A stretch of DNA of 64,000 nucleotides from Blautia sp. AF19-10LB (GTDB lineage Bacteria > Bacillota > Clostridia > Lachnospirales > Lachnospiraceae). Positions 26,945 through 34,734 of this stretch are shown piece by piece. The position numbers were made by a program, and so were the translations under genes. A model generated the notes under the pieces. The model made no database searches. It worked only from the letters and a program-made list of their open reading frames with translations, and was not told the origin of the DNA. Location: the NCBI RefSeq assembly GCF_003461245.1, contig NZ_QTWS01000003.1:124001-188000 (forward strand), written 5' to 3'. The stretch's first letter is position 1. Each line of letters opens with the position of its first letter.

Positions 26945-27302
26945 TATATTTTAACCACCTAAAAAATCCACTAAATCCCTTTTTATTTATTCTTTTTATG
27001 TAATTTACACAACTATGCCCGGGGCATTTTTGTATATGTTTATTATATTTTATGGTCACTTATTTTGCAATTTATTTTCATATGGTATTTTATATAAGTT
27101 TTTTTGTTTTTCTCTGTATAAATTAGTTATTTTGTATATAATAGAATAATGCACCAGAATATATTGTCATATTCCTATTTTATCCTGCATAGATTAGAGG
27201 ATAAGAGATGACACAGAACTATTCCCTGTTCTGCGCTTCTCTTCTGTTTTACTTTCTTTTAACATGATCAATCTACAGATTTATTATTGAAGGAGTATTC
27301 TA
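26945..27302. other. AT-rich intergenic region between adhE and the alarmone synthetase gene
   Basis: No ORF or RNA gene is visible. A TATAAT at 27137-27142 (plus) has only a poor -35. A small hairpin CAGAACtattccctGTTCTG (about 27209-27228) lies in the leader of the downstream gene, which is translated from GAAGGAGTATTCTA just before the ATG. Confidence 0.5.
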
Positions 27303-28004
27303 ATGGGAAGCGGTAATGCAATACGGGTAACAGAACCAGAAACATTCACACTGATACAATTAGAGGAAGAAAGACAGAAATTGAAAAAGAAAGAACTATT
27401 AAAGAATATGCTGACCGACAGCGAGTTCAGCATCCAGGGACAATGTGCCATCAATCTTATGATGACCAAGATCGATATCATCAACACTTTTCTGCTGATG
27501 AAGACCGGACGAAACTACATACAGATGAAGACCGGACGACTCAAGAGCTACGACAGTGTCTGCAAGAAAATGCAGAAAAAAGGCCTCGATATGAATTTCG
27601 CGCAGGCAGTGGAGAAGATCAACGACCTGATCGGGGTCCGTGCTGTGTGCGCTTATGTGGACGATATCTACAAGGTGGCTGACCTGATCCAGAAACAGCA
27701 GGACATCCGCATCATCAAGATCAAGGACTATATCAAGCAGCCCAAGAAATCCGGCTATCAGAGCCTGCATCTGATCCTGGAGATCGCAATTCCATTCCAG
27801 AATGAGAATCAATGGGTCAAACTGGAGCTTCAGCTCCGGACGGCTGCAATGGATTACTGGGCAAACCTCGACCACCAGCTCCGTTATAAGAGAGGTCAGA
27901 AACAGGCTGCCGTTATCAATGAGGAACTGCAGCAATGTGCCTCTATGATCAGCCAGCTCGATCAGAAGATGCTGGCGATCCGCAAGAAAATTGATAAGAT
28001 CTGA
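27303..28004 (+). CDS. Small alarmone synthetase (RelQ-type (p)ppGpp synthetase)
   Basis: 233 aa with a lone RelA/SpoT synthetase domain and no hydrolase, TGS or ACT domain. RLKSYDSVCKKMQ, INDLIGVRAVC, KQPKKSGYQSLHL (pyrophosphate-transfer loop) and LQLRTAAMDYWANLDHQLRYK are the conserved steps. It makes ppGpp/pGpp from ATP and a guanine nucleotide. A 16-bp direct repeat (27497-27512 and 27524-27539) duplicates MKTGR just before the first substrate motif, at a 9-residue spacing. Confidence 0.9.
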   Translation: MGSGNAIRVTEPETFTLIQLEEERQKLKKKELLKNMLTDSEFSIQGQCAINLMMTKIDIINTFLLMKTGRNYIQMKTGRLKSYDSVCKKMQKKGLDMNFAQAVEKINDLIGVRAVCAYVDDIYKVADLIQKQQDIRIIKIKDYIKQPKKSGYQSLHLILEIAIPFQNENQWVKLELQLRTAAMDYWANLDHQLRYKRGQKQAAVINEELQQCASMISQLDQKMLAIRKKIDKI

Positions 28005-28026
28005 TATAATGCCATGTAAACGTAGA

Positions 28027-28072
28027 CAGGAGCCTCTGCCTTGTATTTCTACAAGAGGGGCTCCTGTTTTTG
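28027..28072 (+). terminator. Terminator of the alarmone synthetase gene
   Basis: CAGGAGCC pairs with GGCTCCTG, with an inner CTTGTA/TACAAG stem, followed by TTTTTG. Confidence 0.9.
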
Positions 28073-28149
28073 TGGTTTTATCTAAAATCCTGTATAAATA
28101 GTGTTTTATATTGTTATTTTTTTGTCATTCTTTTGTTGTTTCATGTGGA

Positions 28150-29343
28150 TTATTTGCCCAGTCCATACTCCGCAGCCAGTTTCTTAAACTCCGGAAGGGA
28201 ATTCTGGATCGTCTCATAGGAAACACAGTATGCCAGCCTCACATATCCCGGGCAGGCAAAGGAGCTTCCCGGAACCATGAGGATATTGTATTTCTTGCCG
28301 GCCTCACAGAACTGTTTCTCATCTGCGATCGGAGATTTCACGAACAGGTAAAAAGCTCCCTGTGGTTTGATGCACTCAAATCCACATTCTGTCAGTCCAT
28401 TGTAAAGTGCCAGACGGTTTCTGTCATAAGCTGCAACATCTACTTCTGCGTCTACGCATTTCTGGATGACTTTCTGCATCAGGGACGGTGCATTGACACT
28501 TCCGAGTACACGGTTTGCGATCGCTGCTGCTGTGATGACGGTTGCGCTGTCTTCCAGCTCATCCGGAATGACCAGATAACCGATACGCTCACCCGGCAAA
28601 GACAGAGATTTACTGTAGGAATATCCTACAACCGTATTCTTGTAGTATTTCGTCAGATACGGAACTTCTACGCCGTCATAAGCCAGCTCTCTGTATGGCT
28701 CATCAGAAATCAGATAGATCACAGAACCGAACTCCTGCTGTTTTTTCTCCAGGATCGCTGCAAGTTCTTTGATAGTATCCTCGGAATAAACGACACCTGT
28801 CGGATTGTGCGGTGTATTTACGATCACTGCACGAGTGTTGACTGTAATTTTTTCTTCCAGTTCTTTAAGGTTCGGCTGAAAGGTCTCTGTGTTCGGTGAG
28901 ATTTCCACAAGCTTGCCATCATAGTTGCGGACATATGCACCATATTCCAGGAAATACGGTGCAAAAACGATCACTTCCTCTCCAGAATTCAGGATCGTTT
29001 TGAGGATCACGTTCAGGCCACTGGCAGCACCAACAGTCATGATCAGATTATGTGCAGAAAAAGCAGTTTCGAAACGACGGTTCAGAGACTGTGCGATCGT
29101 CTCTCTGACATCCTCGAACCCGGCGTTACTCATATATCCATGAAGGACAGTCGGTTCTTCGTTGTTTACAAGATCTATGATTGCTTCGCGTACACAGTCC
29201 GGTGCCGGAACACTTGGATTTCCAAGGCTGAAGTCATAGACTTTGTCCGCACCGTACTTTGCCCGGAGACGGTTTCCTTCTTCGAACATCATACGGATTG
29301 CTGAATTGTTCTGTACGAAAGGTTTCATTTTTTCTGCTATCAT
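28150..29343 (-). CDS. PLP-dependent aminotransferase, class I (AspC-like)
   Basis: 397 aa fold-type I enzyme. NPSVPAPD near the N terminus, NTPHNPTGVVYS for PLP, SDEPYREL (Asp pairing with the PLP ring), SYSKSLSLPGERIGY with the Schiff-base lysine, and the C-terminal SSFACPGYVRLAYC with the carboxylate-binding arginine. It transfers amino groups between amino and keto acids, aspartate being most likely. The exact substrate is uncertain. Confidence 0.88.
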   Translation of the reverse strand: MIAEKMKPFVQNNSAIRMMFEEGNRLRAKYGADKVYDFSLGNPSVPAPDCVREAIIDLVNNEEPTVLHGYMSNAGFEDVRETIAQSLNRRFETAFSAHNLIMTVGAASGLNVILKTILNSGEEVIVFAPYFLEYGAYVRNYDGKLVEISPNTETFQPNLKELEEKITVNTRAVIVNTPHNPTGVVYSEDTIKELAAILEKKQQEFGSVIYLISDEPYRELAYDGVEVPYLTKYYKNTVVGYSYSKSLSLPGERIGYLVIPDELEDSATVITAAAIANRVLGSVNAPSLMQKVIQKCVDAEVDVAAYDRNRLALYNGLTECGFECIKPQGAFYLFVKSPIADEKQFCEAGKKYNILMVPGSSFACPGYVRLAYCVSYETIQNSLPEFKKLAAEYGLGK

Positions 29344-29405
29344 AATACTTGTGCCTCCTCTTAATTCTTATTGTTTGCGATACTTACGGATTGTTCCGTG
29401 GTATC

Positions 29406-30872
29406 TTATTTCTTTTTGCTGTGTCCGAATGAGATCCATCCTGTCAGTGCCAGCATGGCAATACCGACGATCATCCATGGGATCAGATAAGCATTTCCCT
29501 TTGGCTGGAACATGTCATAGTAACCTTTGAGATAAATGATCGCTACAACGACCGGGATCACCCACAGCATGTAATTTCTGATGAATGCCGGGAATTTCGC
29601 TCCTTTTCCTGTGTTGGCTTCTCTCAGGAAATTCTTCCATCCCCATCCGTTCTTAGATGTACAGAAAATCACGAATATTACAGATCCAAGCGGCAGGATG
29701 TTGTTTGAGATAATAAAGTCCTCAAGATCCATGATAGTTGTTCCTTCACCAAGGATCTGGATTCCGGACCATGGTCCAAAGCCAAGGATTGCCGGCATGG
29801 AAAGGATAATGATCAGAACGATATTAAATGCAACAGCCTTGTTGCGTTTCCATCCCCACAGATCCATTGCAAAGGACAGGATATTTTCGAATACTGCAAT
29901 TACTGTAGACAGTGCCGCAAAAGACATAAACAGGAAGAACAGTGCTCCCCAGAGTCTTCCGCCAGCCATCTGATTGAACACATTTGGCAGAGTGATGAAC
30001 ACAAGTCCCGGACCTGCTCCCGGCTCTACATTGAATGAAAAACACGCCGGAATGATAATAAGTCCTGCCATCAGTGCTACGAAGGTATCCAGGATCAGGA
30101 TGTTGATGCTTTCTCCTGCAAGGGTACGTTCTTTGCCCATGTAGCTTCCGAAGATCTCCATCGCTCCGATACCGATACTCAAAGTAAAGAATGCCTGTGA
30201 CAGTGCCCCAAAGATTACATTTCCAATTCCTGCCTCGCGGATATTGTCAAGATTCGGTACAAGGTAGAATTTCACACCTTCCATTGCTCCATCCAGTGTT
30301 ACGGAGTGAACTGCCAGTACAACGATCAGTGCCAGCAGACAGATCATCATAATCTTAGTGATACGCTCGATTCCGTTCTGAAGTCCCAGGGAACATACAC
30401 CAAATGCCAGCAGGACCGCTGCGATCATCCATCCAGTCATCGTTCCTGTAGATGTCATCAGATTTGAGAAAAATCTGCTCACTTCTTCGGAAGAAGCTCC
30501 GCTCAGTTTCCCGGTTGCCATAACATAACAATAGTACATCATCCATCCTGCAACCATCGTATAAAACATCATCAGCATGTAGTTACCGATCATTCCCATA
30601 TAGCTGTATTTATGGAAATTAGAACCTTCCGGCTCCAGTTTGTGAAATGCTCTTGCCGTACTCAGTCTGCTGCTTCGTCCTACTGCAAATTCGCTTACAA
30701 GGATCGGAAGTCCAAGCAGTACAAGAAAGCCAAGATAGATCAGGATAAAAGCGGCACCGCCGTACTTACCTGTCATGTACGGAAATTTCCATACGTTTCC
30801 AAGACCTACTGCACATCCTGCTGAAACCAGGATGAATCCAAGTCTTGATCCAAATGTTTCTCTTTCTTTCAA
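29406..30872 (-). CDS. Sodium-dependent NSS/SNF-family transporter, TTG start
   Basis: 488 aa LeuT-fold symporter. The first helix FILVSAGCAVGLGNVWKFPY carries the unwound substrate and sodium site, and GLPILVSEFAVGR and NILILDTFVALMAG are further family motifs. I chose the TTG at 30872: GGAGGAGG lies 7 bp before it and the product begins MKERETFGSRLGF, which fits homologues. The in-frame upstream ATGs would put the ribosome site inside the gene. Substrate is probably an amino acid. Confidence 0.9.
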   Translation of the reverse strand: MKERETFGSRLGFILVSAGCAVGLGNVWKFPYMTGKYGGAAFILIYLGFLVLLGLPILVSEFAVGRSSRLSTARAFHKLEPEGSNFHKYSYMGMIGNYMLMMFYTMVAGWMMYYCYVMATGKLSGASSEEVSRFFSNLMTSTGTMTGWMIAAVLLAFGVCSLGLQNGIERITKIMMICLLALIVVLAVHSVTLDGAMEGVKFYLVPNLDNIREAGIGNVIFGALSQAFFTLSIGIGAMEIFGSYMGKERTLAGESINILILDTFVALMAGLIIIPACFSFNVEPGAGPGLVFITLPNVFNQMAGGRLWGALFFLFMSFAALSTVIAVFENILSFAMDLWGWKRNKAVAFNIVLIIILSMPAILGFGPWSGIQILGEGTTIMDLEDFIISNNILPLGSVIFVIFCTSKNGWGWKNFLREANTGKGAKFPAFIRNYMLWVIPVVVAIIYLKGYYDMFQPKGNAYLIPWMIVGIAMLALTGWISFGHSKKK

Positions 30873-30906
30873 AAGATTTTCCTCCTCCATTTTCATTAAC
30901 TTATCT

Positions 30907-30944
30907 ATTATAACACAAGGACAGTCCGATGTGAACTGTCCTTG
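30907..30944 (-). promoter_or_regulatory. NSS transporter promoter inside a 10-bp inverted repeat
   Basis: -35 TTCACA (30930-30935), 17-bp spacer, -10 TATAAT (30907-30912), minus strand. The arms CAAGGACAGT and ACTGTCCTTG (30916-30925 and 30935-30944, 9-bp gap) are perfect and straddle the -35 and spacer, as an operator would. A role as terminator of the manA remnant is the alternative, but the U-tract is lacking. Confidence 0.65.
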
Positions 30945-30998
30945 CAGGAATTGGGATTTCAATTTGAAGTTTTATATATAGTTATATCAGGCAAGATG

Positions 30999-31253
30999 TT
31001 ATACGGTCGTTACAAGTGCCTCAAAAGCACCTTCCAGTTCATACTCACCGATATTGGCTGTGACAAAGAGGCTGTCTCCTTTTTTGAAAGTCAGGGTTTC
31101 TTCCTTATCGCGGATCGTACCTTTTCCTTCCATGACGAGAATGCTTACGAAGGAAGTCTTGTCGATCTCGCCGAACACTTTTTTGACGTGCTGTCCGTCG
31201 AGAACGAGCTTATCTACGGTAAAGTACGGGCAGGATACGATATGCGGTTCGAA
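30999..31253 (-). pseudogene. 3' fragment of mannose-6-phosphate isomerase (ManA, class I)
   Basis: The minus strand reads FEPHIVSCPYFTVDKLVLDG, then FGEIDKTSFVSILVMEGKGT and GDSLFVTANIGEYELEGAFE, ending at a TAA at 30999. This is the cupin C-terminal end of a manA-type isomerase. The 5' three quarters, including the zinc site, are gone. It is joined out of frame to a tnpB fragment at about 31254, so the IS element replaced the upstream part of the gene. Confidence 0.8.
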
Positions 31254-31254
31254 G

Positions 31255-31461
31255 GTCTACTTCTTTCAGCCATGAATATTCTTTTTTATATCCGGCCGGT
31301 GTATTTTTCAACATCTTTTTTTCTTTCTGGTAATGACTGATCTTATCTGCAAGCATCTGGTTATAAAGAAAATGGCAGCAACCGATTGTTTTCTCTATCT
31401 GAGATATCTGTTCTTTATTTGGATAGATTCTTATTTTTACTGCCCGGTTTACTTTTCTCAC
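31255..31461 (-). pseudogene. 5' fragment of IS605-type tnpB
   Basis: From a GTG at 31461 the frame reads MRKVNRAVKIRIYPNKEQ, then QIEKTIGCCHFLYNQMLAD and KKEYSWLKEVD, which is the N-terminal (HTH/WED) start of TnpB. It breaks off after about 68 residues; the RuvC and zinc-finger parts are missing. The frame then runs into manA sequence and stops. Confidence 0.8.
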
Positions 31462-31521
31462 CCTGACTTTCTATATACTGACGGATTGATTCTATTTCTA
31501 TGAACACATTGTTCTTGCTTC

Positions 31522-31630
31522 ATTATAATATATTTGTTTTATAAGAACAAGTGCTTTTATGAATTATTCGAGCAGATATGCTCAAAGGTCAATTCATCCC
31601 TTCACCTATAGGTGAGGAAATTCTTACTAC
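31522..31630 (-). mobile_element. Left-end remnant of an IS605-family element
   Basis: Upstream of the tnpB fragment lie a promoter (TTGTTC at 31545-31550, 17 bp, TATAAT at 31522-31527, minus strand) and two small hairpins: GAGCAgataTGCTC (31570-31583) and a CATCCC-TTCACCtataGGTGA structure (about 31596-31617). Subterminal hairpins of this kind mark IS200/IS605 ends. The right end is not found, matching the deletion in tnpB. Confidence 0.55.
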
Positions 31631-31636
31631 ATTTGT

Positions 31637-32668
31637 TAAATTAACTTGTTGTGCTAGATAAAATAAAATATAAAGAAACTTCAACAAAATGTGCTATCTT
31701 ATTTGTAGGACATACAAATTTGAAAGGGGGCATCATCATGTTGAAGTTTCAAAATAATGATACCACGATTATTGCAACTTTTGAAGACTTTATTTTGACC
31801 ACTTACGTTATTATTGATGAATTGTATCACCGCTTTGCACCTTCGGAAGTCAGAAAACGTCGCCATGTTTTGGATGCAAAACTATCTGATTCCGAAATCA
31901 TTACGATTGCTCTCTGTGGAGAGTTGGTCGGTATTGATTCTGAAAATGCCTGGTTTTCTTTTGTAAAAAAGAATTACCGACACCTTTTCCCACAGCTTTG
32001 CAGCAGAAGCCGTTTTAACAGAACGAGGCGTGCTCTGATGCAGATAACCGAATTATTAAGACAAAAAATGCGCTCTGTTTTTCCGGTTCCGGTCAGTTCT
32101 TATTGCATTCTTGATAATTTTCCGCTTGCAGTCTGTAATTTTGGACGTGCACGATACTGCAAAACATTTCGCAGCCAGGATGCTGATTACGGAAAGTGTC
32201 CTTCTAAAAAGGAAACTTACTTCGGTTATAAAGTGCATGCCCTGGTCACATTAGAAGGTTACATTACTGCATTTGAGATTACGCCGGCATCCACAGATGA
32301 CCGCGAAGGATTACGGGATCTGGCGGATAATTGTTCAAATATTACAATTTTAGCAGATAAAGGATATGTTGGCGAAAAACTCATGCAGGAAATGAAGGAA
32401 CAAACGATCTGTCTTTTTGCACTCAAGCGTTCCAACGGTAAAGAAAACTGGTCAAAAGCTTTCAGGGCTTATGCACCCGTTTGGTTAATAAAGTATTGGC
32501 ATACAACCTCTGCATTGCATTAAACAGTATTTTCGGCGAAACCTGCGAACTTGGAAAAATCAAAGAATTGATATTCTAAAAAATTTATTTATCAATAATA
32601 ACAGGGATTCTTTGCGGTTTTTACAAGTTTTAAACGTTTTATTTGAAATAGCACAACAGGTTAATTTA
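31637..32668 (+). mobile_element. Degenerate IS982-family insertion sequence
   Basis: Terminal inverted repeats TAAATTAACTTGTTGTGCTA (31637-31656) and, on the opposite strand, TAAATTAACCTGTTGTGCTA (32649-32668) match at 19 of 20 positions and bracket an IS982-type transposase gene. The right repeat includes the stop codon of the neighbouring binding-protein gene. No clear target duplication is visible. Confidence 0.8.
31738..32578 (+). pseudogene. IS982-family transposase with internal deletion and frameshift
   Basis: ATG at 31738 follows GAAAGGGGG. Typical IS982 residues are present: DSEIITIALCGELVGID, SRSRFNRTRRAL, YCILDNFPLAVC (first catalytic Asp), GYKVHALVTLEG and ITILADKGYVGE (second Asp). 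After SNGKENW (about 32450) the frame shifts. The true C terminus continues in another frame as SFQGLCTRLVNKVLAYNLC and ends at a TAA at 32576-32578. The part between, which should hold the third catalytic residue (Glu), is deleted. It cannot make active transposase. Confidence 0.85.
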
Positions 32669-33787
32669 TTTCCCATACAGATAAGAGCTGTACTCTGGAG
32701 CATCCAGATTCGTGGTATCGATCCATACAGGATCATAGTATACAAATTTCTCCAGACCGCTGGAAACTTCCTCATACGGAACGGTCAGCTGTACGGCTGC
32801 AAGGATCGTCTGGTATCCCAGCTGATACGGGGACTGTGAAACAATGCCTGCCTCTGAACCATTACGAACTGCGTCCTGCTGTTTGGTAGTTGCATCCACT
32901 CCAACCATGACCGGTGCTGTACCCTCTGCTTTCTCAATATCGAGATAAAGATCAGATACATCTGCATTCGTACAGAACACGCCTGCCAGATCCGGATATC
33001 TCCGAAGAGCATCTTCCATGGCAGTTTTCATGTCATCCACCTGATCTGTATATAATTCCTGAACAACTGTAATGTCCGGACATTCTGCGAGAGCTTCCTT
33101 GAATCCTTCTACACGTTTCTTAGAGCTCTCTGTCTTCTCCTGAGCGGAAAAAATTGCGACTTTACCGCTTTTTCCGATCGCATCGCTTAATTTCTCTCCC
33201 GCCATCTTTCCTACATAAACATTATCTGTTCCGCGGAAAACGGCGATCATATCACTGTCACTTACATTGGAGTCAAAAGCTACTACTGCAATGTCATTCT
33301 CTCTGGCTGCCTCAAGCTGTGCCTGGCAGGAATCCTCGTCGCCTGCTGAAAGACATAATACCGTTGGATTCTCTGCAATAACTGCATCCAGTGTATTAAC
33401 CTGCTTCTCCACATCCTGCTCATCACTTGCGCCTTCAAAGGTCATCGTGATCTGGTCATCGGATGTAAAACCGTATGCCGCATTGACATCCTTAATCGCA
33501 TCTTCCATACCGGAATGAAGTGCCTTCCAGTACTCACCATCCACGCTCTTACTTACAACTGCAATTCTACTTCCCTTCGTTACGGGTGCAGAAGTATCGA
33601 TCTGTGCTGCCAGTGCAGCTTCTTCCTCTGATTCCGGATCTGAATCTGTCTCTTCCTCTGTCTGTGTTGTCTCGTCATTTGCCTGCACATCCGCCACAAA
33701 ATTCTCAGAGCCGCTTTCTTTGTCGAGTCCCCCTGCCACCAGTATGGCACCAGCAAGGATAATTCCGGCTGCAGCCGCTTTTCTCAT
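32666..33787 (-). CDS. Periplasmic-binding-protein-like sugar-binding protein (type 1 fold), orphan
   Basis: 373 aa from the ATG at 33787 (SD AGAGGG). N-terminal hydrophobic segment MRKAAAAGIILAGAILVAGG, then an acidic Glu/Asp/Thr linker to about residue 70, then a RbsB/GGBP-like fold (IAVVSKSVDGEYWKALHSGM, CLSAGDEDSCQ, VAFDSNVSDS, AGVFCTNADVSDLY, MVGVDATTKQQDAV). Where a lipobox cysteine is expected there is Gly (LVAGG). No ABC permease or ATPase is adjacent. It could bind a sugar for a distant transporter or act as a sensor. An IS abuts its stop codon. Confidence 0.8.
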   Translation of the reverse strand: MRKAAAAGIILAGAILVAGGLDKESGSENFVADVQANDETTQTEEETDSDPESEEEAALAAQIDTSAPVTKGSRIAVVSKSVDGEYWKALHSGMEDAIKDVNAAYGFTSDDQITMTFEGASDEQDVEKQVNTLDAVIAENPTVLCLSAGDEDSCQAQLEAARENDIAVVAFDSNVSDSDMIAVFRGTDNVYVGKMAGEKLSDAIGKSGKVAIFSAQEKTESSKKRVEGFKEALAECPDITVVQELYTDQVDDMKTAMEDALRRYPDLAGVFCTNADVSDLYLDIEKAEGTAPVMVGVDATTKQQDAVRNGSEAGIVSQSPYQLGYQTILAAVQLTVPYEEVSSGLEKFVYYDPVWIDTTNLDAPEYSSYLYGK

Positions 33788-33927
33788 TATTTTCCCTCTT
33801 TTCTTAATCCAAACTTCATACAAATGCGCTTCTTTTTTACATTATACACATTTTCTTTTTTGCGTCCATAGATTTCATAGTTTTTTCATTATTTGAGCGG
33901 AAAATAATACATTCTTGCTGATATGCT

Positions 33928-34632
33928 TTACAGTGTCAAAAAGCCTTTGAATGTCTCACCTTTCGGTGTGACTTTAAATTCCATTTTTTTTCCGTTTGCC
34001 GGGTGGCGGAAAGCCAGATGGCAGGAGCATAATCCTAACGGAAGGTCAGACTTATCTGCGGCGTTATATTTCCGGTCTCCAAGGAGCGGCATGCCTTTGT
34101 GAGCCATCTGCACACGGATCTGATGATGTCGTCCTGTATCCAGGATGATCTTAACAAGGATTCTTTTTCCTGTTGCGGTGCGTTCGTCTTTGATTTCTTC
34201 CTGAATACTGTAATCCAGGCTGGCTTTTTTTGCTCCGGGAGTCTTCGGAGTGACCACGGAGGAAGAATTTGTCCGGTTATCTTTTTTGAGGTAATCTTCC
34301 AGATGCCCCTGCTTTTCCTCTGGCAGCTGTGCGGTTACTGCCAGATATTCTTTTGTGACAGTTTTAGACGTGATCTGTCGGTTCAGTTCGGCGGCAGCCT
34401 TTGGCGTTTTTGCAAATACCAGAACGCCCTCTACCGGCTGATCCAGTCTGTGTATGATCCCGAGATACGGCATCTTGCCCGGTGTCTTAAGTGCCAGATG
34501 ATTCTTAAGGCTGCTTTCCATATCTGCCATTCCAAAGCGGGCACTCTGCACGGCAACGCCCGCCGGTTTATGGCACACCAGAATATCCTTATCTTCATAA
34601 AGAATACAATCCTGTATATTAAAACTTTGCAT
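33928..34632 (-). CDS. RluA-family RNA pseudouridine synthase
   Basis: 234 aa from the ATG at 34632. LYEDKDILVCHKPAGVAVQS and IIHRLDQPVEGVLVFAKT (catalytic D64) are typical; GRHHQIRVQMAHKGMPLLGD and CSCHLAFRHP follow. There is no S4 domain, as in the short RluA branch. It converts uridine to pseudouridine in rRNA or tRNA; the target is unknown. Its Shine-Dalgarno lies in the 3' arm of a hairpin that ends a 1-kb upstream non-coding region. Confidence 0.9.
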   Translation of the reverse strand: MQSFNIQDCILYEDKDILVCHKPAGVAVQSARFGMADMESSLKNHLALKTPGKMPYLGIIHRLDQPVEGVLVFAKTPKAAAELNRQITSKTVTKEYLAVTAQLPEEKQGHLEDYLKKDNRTNSSSVVTPKTPGAKKASLDYSIQEEIKDERTATGKRILVKIILDTGRHHQIRVQMAHKGMPLLGDRKYNAADKSDLPLGLCSCHLAFRHPANGKKMEFKVTPKGETFKGFLTL

Positions 34633-34633
34633 A

Positions 34634-34657
34634 AAAAATCTCTCCTTTTGAGGAGAG
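34634..34657 (-). terminator. Hairpin plus U-tract overlapping the rluA ribosome site
   Basis: On the minus strand CTCTCCtcaaaaGGAGAG is followed by ATTTTTT and then the ATG. The stem is 6 bp with a U6 tail, so it could end upstream transcripts. Its 3' arm is the AAGGAGAG ribosome site, so it could also hide translation start. Confidence 0.65.
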
Positions 34658-34673
34658 TATAACATACAACACG

Positions 34674-34734
34674 TAAGACGACCATCACTTCTATTTATTC
34701 TTCGCGAATTATTTATAAAAGGATGGTCGTCTTA
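34674..34734 (-). repeat. Perfect 13-bp inverted repeat near the 3' end of the non-coding region
   Basis: TAAGACGACCATC and GATGGTCGTCTTA (arms 34674-34686 and 34722-34734) flank a 35-nt loop that holds the palindrome TTCGCGAA. No U-tract follows on either strand. It may be the 3' structural domain of the RNA rather than a classical terminator. Confidence 0.75.

Noticed and set aside
27209..27228. Hairpin in the leader of the alarmone synthetase as a riboswitch
   Set aside because: Only a 6-bp stem; no other conserved element is visible.
32666..33823. Longer start of the sugar-binding protein
   Set aside because: The extra 12 residues (MYEVWIKKRGKI) have no ribosome site and would spoil the signal peptide; the ATG at 33787 has AGAGGG.
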